Part shown: piece after piece, positions 18,720-31,062 of the stretch
Layout of the letters: each line of letters opens with the position of its first letter
How positions within the stretch are numbered: position 1 is the stretch's first letter
DNA from: Mycolicibacterium brumae
Lineage (GTDB): Bacteria > Actinomycetota > Actinomycetes > Mycobacteriales > Mycobacteriaceae
Direction of reading: 5' to 3'
Length of the DNA stretch: 64,000 nt
Assembly: GCF_025215495.1 (NCBI RefSeq)
Contig: NZ_CP104302.1
Location: 1,116,001 to 1,180,000 of the forward strand
Position numbers and translations under genes: made by a program
The notes under the pieces: model-generated
Databases searched by the model: none
The model's input: only the letters and a program-made list of their open reading frames with translations
Told to the model about the DNA's origin: nothing

Positions 18720-19120
18720 GCTTGCGAAGGGCGCATGACGCTGGCGTCTCACCGGACCGTCGTCAGTTTGAGAACTGGTGGAGGTTGGTGAGAACTGTTG
18801 GCGGCCGTGCTCCGTCGAATGGAACGTGGGGGCGGCCCAGAGACTCATACGCCGCCCTGGTGTTCCACCCGATGAGGAATCGCCGCCAGGGTTTCTCACC
18901 AGCCGCCGTGAGGCCTCACTAGCCGCCATGGGTTCTCAGTCGGCGAGGGGTTTCGCCAGCATTTCTCACCAACCGCCGTGGCTTCTCAGTCGATGGGCCC
19001 GACGACGGTCCGGCTTGCGGTAGCAGGACGAACGCCCTGCAGTAGCAGGGCGAACGCCCGCGGTAACAGCGAAAACGGCGGCCCCACGGCTGCGGGAACC
19101 GCGCAGGCCCCCGAGATCGC
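18720..19120. repeat. Convergent intergenic region with repeat cluster A
   Basis: There is no supportable gene between ftsY(+) and fdhF(-). The region holds inverted copies of two motifs. Left side: TTTGAGAACTGG (18768) and GTGAGAACTGTTGGCG (18788-18803). Right side, opposite orientation: CGCCAGGGTTTCTCAC (18884-18899), TTCTCAGTCG (18933), CGCCAGCATTTCTCAC (18954-18969) and TTCTCAGTCGATG (18983). The last two TTCTCAGTCG copies are exactly 50 bp apart. The same motifs build cluster B at 29.7-30.1 kb. A separate 22-bp tandem (GTAGCAGGRCGAACGCCC) lies at 19020-19060. Confidence 0.8.
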
Positions 19121-21526
19121 CTACTTCAACCGCCCACCGTTGGAGGCACGCGCCGGGGTGACCCGGACGTGGATGCTCTTGGCCAGCGGCTGGTCGCTCT
19201 GCGCGCTGTAGTCGGCGTGCCCGATCAGCACGTTCATCTCCGGCATGTAGCCGGCCGCGCTGCCCTTCGGGGTGTTGTAGGCGATGGCGCGGTAGCTCCG
19301 CAGTTCGCGCTGGCTGCCGTCCTTGGACGTCGAGACGATGTCGACCAGGGACCCGTCGGCGATGCCCCGCTCGGCCATATCGGCGGCGTTCATGAAGATC
19401 AGCTCGCGGATGTTCTTCACGCCGCGGTAGCGGTCGTTGTTCGCGTAGATGGTCGTGTTCCACTGATCGTGGGAGCGCATGGTCTGCAGCACCAGCATGT
19501 CCGGCTCCGGCGCGTGCGCCGCCGTCGCCAGCGGGGCGTGGCTGAATTGCGCCTTGCCCGACGCCGTCGTGAACACCCGCTCGCGGGCCGGCTGCGGGAT
19601 CCGGAAACCCGTCGGGTTCTTGATCAGCTCGTTGAACCCGGCGAACCCGGGCAGCACGACGGCCATATCGTCGCGGATCCGGTCGTAGTTGTCGATGTAG
19701 GACTCCCACGGAATCTTCGACTGCGGCAGGGTGGCCCGCGCCATCCGGGCGATGATCTCCGGCTCGGAGCGCAGCGCCTCGGACGCCGGCTGCTTCTTGC
19801 CGTAGGACACGTGCACCATGCTCATCGCGTCCTCGACGGTCTGGCCCTGCGGCCCGTCGCGCTGGATGTCGACCTCGGTGCGGCCGAGGCACGGCAGGAT
19901 CAGCGCCTTGCGGCCGTGCACCAGGTGGCTGCGGTTCAGCTTGGTGCTGACCTGCACGGTCAGCGAACAGCGGGACAGCGCCGCCGCGGTGTAATCGGTG
20001 TCCGGGGCGGCCAGCACGAAGTTGCCGCCCAGCGCGATGAACACCCGGACGTCGCCGCGGTGCATCGCCTCGATGCTGTTCACGGTGTCCAGGCCGGGAG
20101 TGCGCGGCGAGGTGATGCCGTGGTGCGCGTCCAGCGCGTCGAGCAGCGCCGCCGGGGAATGGTGGTTGATGCCGCAGGTCCGGTTGCCCTGCACATTGCT
20201 GTGCCCGCGCACCGGGGCCGGGCCGGCGCCGGGCCGGCCGATATTGCCGCGCAGCAGTAGCACGTTCATGAACTCGCGGATCATGTCGACGGCGTGCTCG
20301 TGCTGCGCGACGCCCAGACACCAGCTGATGATCGTCTTGTCCGCGGCCAGGTACAGCTGCCCGGCGCGACGCAGCTGCGCCTCGCTCAGTCCGGAAGCGG
20401 TGACCAGTTCGTCCCATTCGGTGGCCTCCACCAGCGCCCGGTACTCGTCGAACCCGACGGTGTGCTCGGCCAGGAAGTCGCGGTCCAGGGCCGCCGGGTC
20501 GGTCGCGGCGGCCTCGAACACCACCTTCGCGATCGCGCGCATCAGCGCCATGTCCCCGCCGGGGGCGACCTGCAGATCCCAGGAGCCGGTGCGATGCGAT
20601 TTGAACAGCGCCATGTCGACGATGTCGTGCGGCACGATCGTCTTCGTCGAGGCGATCTCCACCAGCGGATTGACGTGCACCACCTGCGCGCCGGAGCGGA
20701 CCATCTTGGCCAGCGCGGTCAGCATCCGCGGCGCGTTGGACGCCGCGTTCACCCCGAGCAGGAACAGCAGGTCGGCCTCGGCCCAGTCTTGCATCGAGGT
20801 GGTGCCCTTGCCGGTGCCGATCGAGGCGCCCAGCGCCCGCCCGGACGCCTCGTGGCACATGTTCGAGCAGTCCGGCATGTTGTTGGTGCCGAACTCACGC
20901 ATGAACAGCTGATAGATGTACGACGACTCGTTGCTCAGTCGCCCGGAGGTGTAGAACGTCGCCGCGTCCGGGGTCGGCAGGGCGCGCAACTCCTCGCCGA
21001 TCATGGCGAACGCCGCGTCCCAGGAGATCGGCACGTAGCGGTCCAGGTCCGCGTCGTAGACCATCGGGTCGGTCAGCCGGCCGGCGTTCTCCAGCTCGAA
21101 GTCGGTCCACTCGGCCAGCTCGCTGACGGTGTGCGCGGCGAAGAACCACGGTCCGACGCGTTTGCGGGTCATCTCCCAGGTGACGTGCTTGACGCCGTTC
21201 TCGCAGATGTCCAGCCGCAGCCCGTGCTGATCGTCGGGCCACGCGCAGCCCGGGCAGTCATACCCGGTGATCGGGTGGTTCATCTGCAGCGTGGACAGCG
21301 GGCCGGCGATCGGCTCCCGTTGCGTCAGGATGACCTTGCCCACCGACAGCGCCGCGCCCCACGCCGCGGCCGGGTGGTGGTAGGTCTTTTGGGACCACTC
21401 GCGGTCGGTGTTCGGGCCGTACCCGCCCTGCCGGGGGCGCCGCGACATCAGCCCGGTGGCGGGCGCGACGTCGTCCTCGGGCGCCGCGACGTCGTGGTCG
21501 TGCGGGCTGTGCTGCAGGTCGGTCAT
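19121..21526 (-). CDS. fdhF: Molybdopterin oxidoreductase, formate dehydrogenase-like (FdhF type)
   Basis: The 801-aa protein belongs to the molybdopterin formate dehydrogenase-type oxidoreductases. D-C91-P-G-C94 lies near the N-terminus. SNMC224-H225-EASG aligns with the Cys/Sec-His active site, so this is a cysteine enzyme. GLGVAQH-like [24 protein letters not shown] and a C-terminal molybdopterin-dinucleotide domain (about residues 650-795) follow. No classical N-terminal CxxCxxxC cluster is visible. It presumably oxidises formate with an unknown acceptor. The ATG at 21526 has GAAGGAG upstream and overlaps the fdhD stop by 4 nt. M. tuberculosis has a similar pair elsewhere in this block (Rv2900c-Rv2899c, recalled). 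Confidence 0.9.
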   Translation of the reverse strand: MTDLQHSPHDHDVAAPEDDVAPATGLMSRRPRQGGYGPNTDREWSQKTYHHPAAAWGAALSVGKVILTQREPIAGPLSTLQMNHPITGYDCPGCAWPDDQHGLRLDICENGVKHVTWEMTRKRVGPWFFAAHTVSELAEWTDFELENAGRLTDPMVYDADLDRYVPISWDAAFAMIGEELRALPTPDAATFYTSGRLSNESSYIYQLFMREFGTNNMPDCSNMCHEASGRALGASIGTGKGTTSMQDWAEADLLFLLGVNAASNAPRMLTALAKMVRSGAQVVHVNPLVEIASTKTIVPHDIVDMALFKSHRTGSWDLQVAPGGDMALMRAIAKVVFEAAATDPAALDRDFLAEHTVGFDEYRALVEATEWDELVTASGLSEAQLRRAGQLYLAADKTIISWCLGVAQHEHAVDMIREFMNVLLLRGNIGRPGAGPAPVRGHSNVQGNRTCGINHHSPAALLDALDAHHGITSPRTPGLDTVNSIEAMHRGDVRVFIALGGNFVLAAPDTDYTAAALSRCSLTVQVSTKLNRSHLVHGRKALILPCLGRTEVDIQRDGPQGQTVEDAMSMVHVSYGKKQPASEALRSEPEIIARMARATLPQSKIPWESYIDNYDRIRDDMAVVLPGFAGFNELIKNPTGFRIPQPARERVFTTASGKAQFSHAPLATAAHAPEPDMLVLQTMRSHDQWNTTIYANNDRYRGVKNIRELIFMNAADMAERGIADGSLVDIVSTSKDGSQRELRSYRAIAYNTPKGSAAGYMPEMNVLIGHADYSAQSDQPLAKSIHVRVTPARASNGGRLK

Positions 21527-22398
21527 CGCAACGCTCCTTCGGCTCGTCGGGACCCGGCCGGGGCTGCGGTCCGGATCCGATGCGGGTGGGTGTAGACGTT
21601 CATCGAGTCGCCGCGCAGGAAACCGACCAGGGTCAGACCCGCGGTGTCGGCCAGCTCGGCGGCCAGCGACGACGGCGCCGACACCGCGGCCAGCACCGGG
21701 ATCCCGGCCATCACCGCCTTCTGCGCCAACTCGAAACTGGCCCGCCCGGAAACCTGCAGGACGGTGGCGCGCAGCGGCAGCCGGTCGGCGAGCACCGCCC
21801 ACCCGATCACCTTGTCGACCGCATTGTGTCGGCCGACGTCCTCGCGCAGCACCAGCAGTTCCCCGGTGCCGGCGTCGAACAGCGCCGCGGCGTGCAGACC
21901 GCCGGTCTTCTCGAACACGGCCTGCCGGGCGCGCAATCGGTCGGGGAAGGAGGTCAGCAACTCGGCGTCGACGGCGCTGTGGTCGTCGGCCAGCCGGTGG
22001 GGCGACGACATCTGGATCGCGTCGACGCCGGCCTTGCCGCACAGGCCGCAGGAACTGGTGGTCGGGAACCGCCGGGTTAGTTCGGGGGCGGGCGCGGCGA
22101 CGCCGGGCGCCAGTGTGACGTCGAGGATGTTGTAGGTGTTGGCCTCGCCGCCGGCGCCCGGGCCGCCGCAGTGCATCGCCTGGCGGAACTGCTCGCCGCG
22201 GCTGATCACGCCCTCGGAGACCAGGAAGCCGGCCGCGAGTTCGACATCGTTGCCGGGGGTGCGCATGGTTAGCGCCAACTGCGCGCCGCCGACGCGTATT
22301 TCCAGCGGTTCCTCGACGGCCAACAGGTCCGGGCGGCTTCTCACACCGCCGCCGACGACGATTCTGGTGACCGGGCGTCGTGCCGTGATGCGCCCCAT
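21523..22398 (-). CDS. fdhD: Formate dehydrogenase sulfurtransferase FdhD
   Basis: The 291-aa protein carries the FdhD hallmark C117-G-L-C120-G-K, whose Cys relays sulfur from a cysteine desulfurase to the molybdenum centre of Fdh[16 protein letters not shown] and [12 protein letters not shown] are conserved blocks. The stop overlaps the fdhF start (ATGA), so the chaperone is translated just before its client. It is divergent from amtB; the roughly 195-bp gap holds the GlnR boxes. Confidence 0.94.
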   Translation of the reverse strand: MGRITARRPVTRIVVGGGVRSRPDLLAVEEPLEIRVGGAQLALTMRTPGNDVELAAGFLVSEGVISRGEQFRQAMHCGGPGAGGEANTYNILDVTLAPGVAAPAPELTRRFPTTSSCGLCGKAGVDAIQMSSPHRLADDHSAVDAELLTSFPDRLRARQAVFEKTGGLHAAALFDAGTGELLVLREDVGRHNAVDKVIGWAVLADRLPLRATVLQVSGRASFELAQKAVMAGIPVLAAVSAPSSLAAELADTAGLTLVGFLRGDSMNVYTHPHRIRTAAPAGSRRAEGALR

Positions 22399-22455
22399 TT
22401 TCCGAGGTTACCGCCCATCGTCGGCCGCCGTGTCCGGACGGCGAACCCGCAGCGC

Positions 22456-22503
22456 GTAACAACGTCGAAACGCGCCCCCGGCATCCGTTCACAACGACGA
22501 AAC
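22456..22503 (+). promoter_or_regulatory. Tandem GlnR boxes of the amtB-glnB-glnD operon
   Basis: GTAAC-N6-GAAAC (22456-22471) is a perfect match to the actinobacterial GlnR box GTNAC-N6-GAAAC (recalled). A second copy, TTCAC-N6-GAAAC (22488-22503), follows 32 bp later, about three helical turns on the same face. They lie 90-137 bp before the amtB start. GlnR activates this operon under nitrogen limitation in mycobacteria (established for M. smegmatis). They could also influence the divergent fdhD. Confidence 0.8.
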
Positions 22504-22576
22504 ACCCAAGAACCACCCGGGAAACCCCGGCCGATGACTCTGTCCGGGAGGCCGATCAAAGTCGGCGTATGTCTCC

Positions 22577-22584
22577 AAGGAGGT
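22577..22584 (+). promoter_or_regulatory. Strong Shine-Dalgarno setting the amtB start at GTG 22593
   Basis: AAGGAGGT ends 8 nt before GTG 22593. An in-frame ATG at 22569 lies upstream of and across this motif, so it cannot use it; GTG 22593 is therefore the start. Confidence 0.8.
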
Positions 22585-22592
22585 TTTGCCAA

Positions 22593-24312
<1,720 letters not shown>

Positions 24313-24350
24313 ACCTGCGTCCCGCAGTCACCGGCACGTCGAACAGCAAT

Positions 24351-24371
24351 GAGCCTTGCGGAGGCTGCGAG
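24351..24371 (+). repeat. Possible degenerate 3' half of the MIRU-like element before glnD
   Basis: GAGCCTTGCGGAGGCTGCGAG resembles the 3' part of the three 63-nt elements (GAGCCCTGCGGAGGAGCGAG). It sits 20 bp before the glnD ATG. It lacks the 20-residue frame. AGCCT-N5-AGGCT within it could form a small hairpin. The resemblance may be fortuitous because the motif also contains an RBS-like GGAGG. Confidence 0.3.
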
Positions 24372-24390
24372 AATGTAGCGAGGAGAAACG

Positions 24391-26829
24391 ATGACTGCCA
24401 CCCCCGGCGCCTCGAAACCGGCCACCGACCTGGTCGCGGCTGTTCGAGCACTGCTGGGCGGTGGCAGTCACGCGTTGGACGCCCCCGCGCTGCGCACCGC
24501 GTTGGCCGACCTGCACGAGTTCTGGCTGACCACCAAGGCCGCCGAACTCGGGATCACCGAAACCAGCGGGTTCGCCATCGTGGCGACCGGCAGTCTCGGG
24601 CGCGGGGAGATGCTGCCGTATTCGGACCTCGACCTGATGCTGCTGTACGAGGAGTCCGACCAAGAGGTGGTCAGCGGGATCGCCGAATCGCTGTGGTATC
24701 CGTTGTGGGACGCCAACATTCGACTCGACCACAGCGTCCGCACGGTTCCCGAGGCGCTGCGGGTGGCCAGCACCGACCTGACCGCCGCGCTGGGTCTGCT
24801 GGAGGCCCGGCACATCGCCGGCGACGCCGAGCTGTCGCAGCTGCTGATCGGCGGCGCCCGGCGGCAATGGCGCTCCGGCATCACCGGCCGCTTCGCCGAA
24901 TTGGTCGAGACGACCCAGGGCCGGTGGAGCCGCTGCGGGGAGATCGCGCACCGCGCCGAACCGGATCTGAAGAACGGCCGCGGCGGCCTGCGCGACACCC
25001 AACTGCTCAGCGCGCTGGCGCTGACCCAGCTGGCCGACGTGTACCCCACGTCGTCGTCGGCCTCGCCCACCGGAACGCTGCACGACGCGCATCAGGCGCT
25101 GCTCAATGTGCGCACCGAACTGCACCGGATCTCCGGTCGGGGCCGCGACATCCTGCTGGCCCAGCACGCCGACGAGATCGGCGCCGCGCTGCGCATCGGG
25201 GACCGGTTCGACCTGGCCCGATTGCTGTCGGATTCCGCGCGGACCGTCAGCTACTACGTCGACTCCGGGGTCCGCACCGCCGGAAATGCGTTGCCCAAGA
25301 GGGGATTCGCCGCGCTGCGCCGCCCGGTGCGCCGCCCGCTGGACGAAGGCGTGGTGGAGTACAACGGCGAGGTGATGCTGGCCCGCGACGCCCGGCCCGA
25401 ACGCGACCCCGGCCTGATCCTGCGGGTGGCGGCCGCTTCGGCGCTGACCGGACTGCCGATGGCCACCGCGACGCTGACCCGGTTGGTCGACTCGGCGCCG
25501 GAGCTTCGCGCGCCCTGGCCGCAGGCCGCGCTCAAGGATCTGCTGGTGCTGCTGAGCACAGGTCCGGCCGCGGTGAACACCATCGAGGCGCTGGACCGCA
25601 CCGGATTGTGGGGACGGTTGTTCCCGGAGTGGGGCGCGGTGCGCGACCTGCCGCCCCGCGACGTCATCCACATGTGGACCGTCGACCGACACCTGGCCGA
25701 AACCGTCTCTCGCGCAGGGGCTTTCACCACCCGGGTGGCGCGCCCGGACCTGCTGGTGCTGGCCGCGCTGCTGCACGACATCGGCAAGGGTCGCGGCGGC
25801 GACCACTCCGTGGTCGGCGCGGAACTGGCCGCCCAGGTGGGCACCCGACTGGGGTTGTGGCCCAGCGACATCAAGGTGCTGACCGCCGCGGTGCGTCACC
25901 ATCTGCTCTTGGTCAGCACCGCGACGCGCAAGGACCTGCAGGATCCGGCCGTCATCACCGCGGTGGTCGAGGCGATCGAGGGCGACTCCGGGCTGCTGGA
26001 ACTGCTGCACGCGCTGGCCGAGGCCGATTCGCTGGCCACCGGCCCGGGGGTGTGGGGGGATTGGAAGGCCGCGCTGATCGGCGATCTGGTGCGTCGCTGC
26101 CGGCTGGTGATGGCCGGGGAACCGCTGCCGCAGGCCGACCCGATCGACCCACAGGTGCTGGAACTGGCCGCCGCCGGCGAGCCGGGCCGGGTGCACGTGA
26201 CGATGACCGGGCCGGACCGGACCGGCGCCTACACCGTCACCGTGCTGGCCCCGGACCGTCGTGGCGCGCTGTCCCGATCGGCCGGGGTGCTGGCGCTCAA
26301 CGCGCTGCGGGTGTGCTCGGCGTCGGTGAACTCCGCGGGCGGCCACGCCCTGGACACCTTCGTGGTGACCCCGCACTTCGGCGCGCCGCCGGCCGCCGAG
26401 CTGCTGCGCCAGCAACTCGCGCTGGCGCTGGGCGGTGAACTCGACGTCGCCGAGGCGCTGCGCCGCCGCGACCGCGAGGCCATCGGCCGGTCCGTCGCGG
26501 CGCCGCGGGCCGCGGTCCCGGTCAACCCGCCCGCCGCGCCGCCGCGGATCCTCTGGCACGACGGCGCGGACCCCGGCCAGCGGCTGGTCGAGGTGCGGGC
26601 CACCGACGCGCCCGGCCTGCTCACCGCGCTGACCGGGGAGTTCGAGCGGGCCGGTGTGGACGTCGCCTGGGCGAAGGTGACCACGCTGGGCTCCTCGGTG
26701 ATCGACGTGTTCGCCGTCGCCCTGCCCGCAGGTGACGAGGGCGAGGCGGCCCGGGCCCGGCTGGAGGCGCAGTTGTACGCCGTGCTGCCCGCGCCCACGC
26801 CGGCCAAGCCGGTGGAACAAGCCAGCTGA
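24391..26829 (+). CDS. glnD: PII uridylyl/adenylyltransferase GlnD
   Basis: The 812-aa protein has the nucleotidyltransferase motif G67-S-L-G-R-G-E73 followed by the YSDLDLML acidic pair, a linker, an HD domain with LLH462-D463[10 protein letters not shown], and two C-terminal ACT domains (about residues 600-680 and 735-800: [20 protein letters not shown] and [16 protein letters not shown]). It modifies and demodifies PII according to glutamine. The ATG follows AGGAGA. It ends the nitrogen operon; ffh has its own promoter 38 nt later. Confidence 0.95.
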   Translation: MTATPGASKPATDLVAAVRALLGGGSHALDAPALRTALADLHEFWLTTKAAELGITETSGFAIVATGSLGRGEMLPYSDLDLMLLYEESDQEVVSGIAESLWYPLWDANIRLDHSVRTVPEALRVASTDLTAALGLLEARHIAGDAELSQLLIGGARRQWRSGITGRFAELVETTQGRWSRCGEIAHRAEPDLKNGRGGLRDTQLLSALALTQLADVYPTSSSASPTGTLHDAHQALLNVRTELHRISGRGRDILLAQHADEIGAALRIGDRFDLARLLSDSARTVSYYVDSGVRTAGNALPKRGFAALRRPVRRPLDEGVVEYNGEVMLARDARPERDPGLILRVAAASALTGLPMATATLTRLVDSAPELRAPWPQAALKDLLVLLSTGPAAVNTIEALDRTGLWGRLFPEWGAVRDLPPRDVIHMWTVDRHLAETVSRAGAFTTRVARPDLLVLAALLHDIGKGRGGDHSVVGAELAAQVGTRLGLWPSDIKVLTAAVRHHLLLVSTATRKDLQDPAVITAVVEAIEGDSGLLELLHALAEADSLATGPGVWGDWKAALIGDLVRRCRLVMAGEPLPQADPIDPQVLELAAAGEPGRVHVTMTGPDRTGAYTVTVLAPDRRGALSRSAGVLALNALRVCSASVNSAGGHALDTFVVTPHFGAPPAAELLRQQLALALGGELDVAEALRRRDREAIGRSVAAPRAAVPVNPPAAPPRILWHDGADPGQRLVEVRATDAPGLLTALTGEFERAGVDVAWAKVTTLGSSVIDVFAVALPAGDEGEAARARLEAQLYAVLPAPTPAKPVEQAS

Positions 26830-26854
26830 GGCGTCCGCCGGCCGCCGGCGCCGG

Positions 26855-26860
26855 TAGTCT
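26855..26860 (+). promoter_or_regulatory. Probable -10 element of ffh (leaderless start)
   Basis: TAGTCT ends 7 nt before the ffh GTG at 26868 and no Shine-Dalgarno is present, the usual picture of a leaderless mycobacterial promoter. Confidence 0.45.
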
Positions 26861-26867
26861 TGGCCCC

Positions 26868-28463
<1,596 letters not shown>

Positions 28464-28470
28464 CGCGGAG

Positions 28471-29541
28471 ATGAGCCGGTCCCTGCACCTGCGCGGTGTG
28501 ATCCTGCCCGACGGCGAGGCGGCGGACTGGTGGGTCTACGACGGTGTGCTCTGCGCCGAGCCGGTGGCCGGCGCCGAGACGGTGTTCGACGGCGGCTGGA
28601 TCATTCCCGGCCTGGTCGACGCGCACTGCCACGTCGGGCTCGGCCCGCACGGCGGCGTCGACCTCGACGAGGCGATCTCCCAGGCCGAGGTGGAACGCGA
28701 CGCCGGGGTGCTGCTGCTGCGCGACGCCGGATCCCCGGTGGACACCCGCAGCCTCGACGACCGCGAGGACCTGCCGAAGATCATTCGCGCGGGCCGGCAT
28801 CTGGCCCGGCCCAAGCGCTACATCCCCGGCCTGCCGATCGACATCGAAGACGAGTCGCAATTGCCGGAGTACGTCGCCGAGCAGGCTCGGCGCTCCGACG
28901 GCTGGGTCAAGCTGGTGGGGGACTGGATCGACCGCGGGGTGGGGGATCTGGCCCCACTGTGGTCCGACGAGGTGCTGGTCGCCGCGATCGACGCCGCCCA
29001 CGCCCACGGCGCCCGGGTGACCGCGCACGTGTTCGGCGAGGACGCGCTGCCGGGCCTGATCAACGCCGGCATCGACTGCGTCGAGCACGGCACCGGGATC
29101 ACCGACGACGTGATCGCGATGATGCTGGAGCACGGCACCGCGCTGGTGCCCACGCTGATCAATATCGACAACTTCCCGGGGATCGCCGACTCCGCGGCCC
29201 GGTATCCGACCTACGCCGCGCACATGCGGGCGCTGTACGCGTCCTGCCCGGAGCGCGTGGCGGCCGCGCACGACGCCGGGGTGCCGATCTTCGCCGGCAC
29301 CGACGCCGGCGGGATGGTCGCCCACGGCCGGATCGCCGACGAGATCGCCGCGTTGACGCGGGTCGGGATGAGCGCGCACGACGCGTTGGGGGCGGCCTGC
29401 TGGGATGCTCGGACGTGGTTGGGGCGCAGCCGGATCGAGCACGGTTCACCCGCGGATCTGCTGTGCTTCGCCGAGGATCCGCGGCTGCCGGGGGTGCTGG
29501 AGCACCCGGATCTGGTGATCGTGCGTGGGCGGGTGTTCTGA
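28471..29541 (+). CDS. Amidohydrolase family protein
   Basis: This 356-aa metal-dependent hydrolase shows DAHCHVG (HxH metal ligands), KLVGDWIDRG with a candidate carbamylated Lys, VTAHVFGE (His), DCVEHGTGI (His) and FAGTDAGGM (catalytic Asp). The layout resembles imidazolonepropionase/prolidase-like amidohydrolases; the substrate is unknown. It corresponds by position (after ffh) to Rv2915c (recalled). It starts 7 nt after the ffh stop, so it is probably co-transcribed, and it ends at the left edge of repeat cluster B. Confidence 0.88.
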   Translation: MSRSLHLRGVILPDGEAADWWVYDGVLCAEPVAGAETVFDGGWIIPGLVDAHCHVGLGPHGGVDLDEAISQAEVERDAGVLLLRDAGSPVDTRSLDDREDLPKIIRAGRHLARPKRYIPGLPIDIEDESQLPEYVAEQARRSDGWVKLVGDWIDRGVGDLAPLWSDEVLVAAIDAAHAHGARVTAHVFGEDALPGLINAGIDCVEHGTGITDDVIAMMLEHGTALVPTLINIDNFPGIADSAARYPTYAAHMRALYASCPERVAAAHDAGVPIFAGTDAGGMVAHGRIADEIAALTRVGMSAHDALGAACWDARTWLGRSRIEHGSPADLLCFAEDPRLPGVLEHPDLVIVRGRVF

Positions 29542-30147
29542 GCGTTCGGCGCCGTGTCGGGAAGGCGGTGTCTGGTGCGTCGTGGCTGGAGTGCCGTGTC
29601 TGGAGTGCCGTCGGTCCGGGCGGATCGGTGCTTCTCGGGTGCTCGGCGCCCGCGAATCCAAGCGCGTCGCGCGTCGGGTGAGAACCTACCTGCTGGCGCG
29701 CCGCTCGTCGGGTGAGAACCTACCTGCTGGCGCGCGCGTATCGACTGAGAACTGGTGGCGGTTTGTGAGAAATGTTGGCGCACAGGTCTATCGATTGAGA
29801 AGTGAGGTACGTCAGTGAGGCCTCATGGATGTGTTTTTCATCGATTGAGAACTCACGCATGCCCCTTCTCGAACAACGTGTACGTCAGTTCTCAACCGAT
29901 GAATAAGGCCGCCATCACGTCTCACTTGGCTACGTCATGTCTCACTGAGGTACCTCACTTCTCAGTCGATGAACGCTTCCGCCAGCATGTCTCACTGACA
30001 TGCGTCAGTTCTCAGTCGATGACCGCTTCCGCCAGCATGTCTCACGGACGTGCGTCAGTTCTCAGTCGATGGTGTTGTCCGCCAACGCTTCTCACTGGTG
30101 TCCCAGATTTCTCAGTCGATGCCCGCCGCAGCGAGCGGTGGCCTGGC
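29542..30147. repeat. Convergent intergenic region with 50-bp-period repeat array B
   Basis: There is no credible gene in these 606 bp. Eight copies of a 12-13-mer (TTCTCAGTCGATG and variants) occur: reversed at 29739, 29789 and 29839, then forward at 29889, 29959, 30009, 30059 and 30109. Spacing is exactly 50 bp within each half. A second motif, CGCCAGCATGTCTCAC, recurs at 29910, 29980, 30030 and 30080, with its reverse complement at 29765-29780. Upstream, a 29-nt stretch containing GTGAGAACCTACCTGCTGG is duplicated at a 34-bp period (29672 and 29706). The intervening bases are partly conserved, so this is not a CRISPR array. Confidence 0.88.
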
Positions 30148-30975
30148 CTACTGGGCGAAACCCCAGTCGAACAGCCGGATGGCCTGGCCGTACAGGTCGC
30201 CGGAGCCCTTCATCAGCACCACCACCAGCGCCTTGCCGCCGCGCTGGGACACCGCGGCGTAGGTCTTGCCGGCCAGATTGGTGAACCCGGTCTTGCCGCT
30301 GACATTGCCGGGGTAGCGCTCCAGCAGCTCGTTTTGCGCCTTGATTGTCTTGGCGCCGGTGCGGCTGGGGAAGGACGCCTCACGCTGCTGGAAGATCTGG
30401 TTGATCACCGGGTACTTCAGCGCCGCGCGGTAGATGATGGCGAGGTCGCGCGGGGTGGTGGTCGATTCCCAGCCCGGCCCGTCCAGCCCGGATGGCGAGT
30501 TCGCCCGGGTGCTGGTGGCGCCCAGGCTGGCGGCCTTCGCGTTCATCCGCGTCACCGCCGGGCGCTGGCCGCCGAGCATGTCGCCGAGCAGGTTCGCCGC
30601 ATCGTTTCCGGACACCATCAGCAACCCGTCGAGCAGCTGCCGGACGGTGTACACCTGGCCCGGAACCAGCCCGACACAGGAGCATTCGACCTTGGTGTGC
30701 GCCTCGGTGGCGCGCACCGCGGCCTGCGGCGACAGCACGTCGAGCACGGTCATGGCCAGCAGCGTCTTGATGGTGCTCGCCGGGGCGTACTGGCCGGTGG
30801 GGTTCTTGGACGCCAACAGGTTTCCGCTGGCGATGTCGGCGATCAGCCAGGCCTGGGCCGGCCCGTCCGGCGGCACCGCCGTCGGGACCGCCACCGCGGT
30901 CGGGGCGGCGCCGACCAGCAACGCACCCGCCAACAGCGCAGCGGCCGCCGAGCGGATGCGGAAGAGATGCGGCAC
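30148..30975 (-). CDS. D-alanyl-D-alanine carboxypeptidase (PBP, DacB2-like), paralogue 1
   Basis: The mature domain carries the low-molecular-weight PBP motifs: S67-T-I-K70 (SxxK), VSGNDAAN (SxN) and SGKTGFT (KTG). A hydrophobic signal peptide (about residues 9-29) precedes it. It trims the pentapeptide stem outside the membrane. I choose GTG 30975 (275 aa), with TAGGCT 8 nt upstream, over the ATG at 31050, whose extra 25 residues would spoil the signal peptide. A paralogue with the same promoter spacing lies immediately upstream; the M. tuberculosis locus has one such gene, dacB2 (recalled). Confidence 0.88.
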   Translation of the reverse strand: MPHLFRIRSAAAALLAGALLVGAAPTAVAVPTAVPPDGPAQAWLIADIASGNLLASKNPTGQYAPASTIKTLLAMTVLDVLSPQAAVRATEAHTKVECSCVGLVPGQVYTVRQLLDGLLMVSGNDAANLLGDMLGGQRPAVTRMNAKAASLGATSTRANSPSGLDGPGWESTTTPRDLAIIYRAALKYPVINQIFQQREASFPSRTGAKTIKAQNELLERYPGNVSGKTGFTNLAGKTYAAVSQRGGKALVVVLMKGSGDLYGQAIRLFDWGFAQ

Positions 30976-30983
30976 GACCTCCG

Positions 30984-30989
30984 AGCCTA
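30984..30989 (-). promoter_or_regulatory. Probable -10 TAGGCT of carboxypeptidase paralogue 1
   Basis: On the minus strand TAGGCT lies 8 nt before GTG 30975. The identical hexamer with the same 8-nt gap precedes the adjacent paralogue, which suggests promoter and gene were duplicated together. Confidence 0.4.
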
Positions 30990-31062
30990 TGGATCCGGAG
31001 TCAACCCCCGGCCCCGGCGCGGTCTCGAATGGGTGTCGGCCAGACCGCACGCCGAATGGTCG

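Noticed and set aside
29739..30122. CRISPR array
   Set aside because: Units are 50 bp apart, but the sequence between the 13-mers is itself partly conserved and the orientation inverts mid-array; no cas genes are present.
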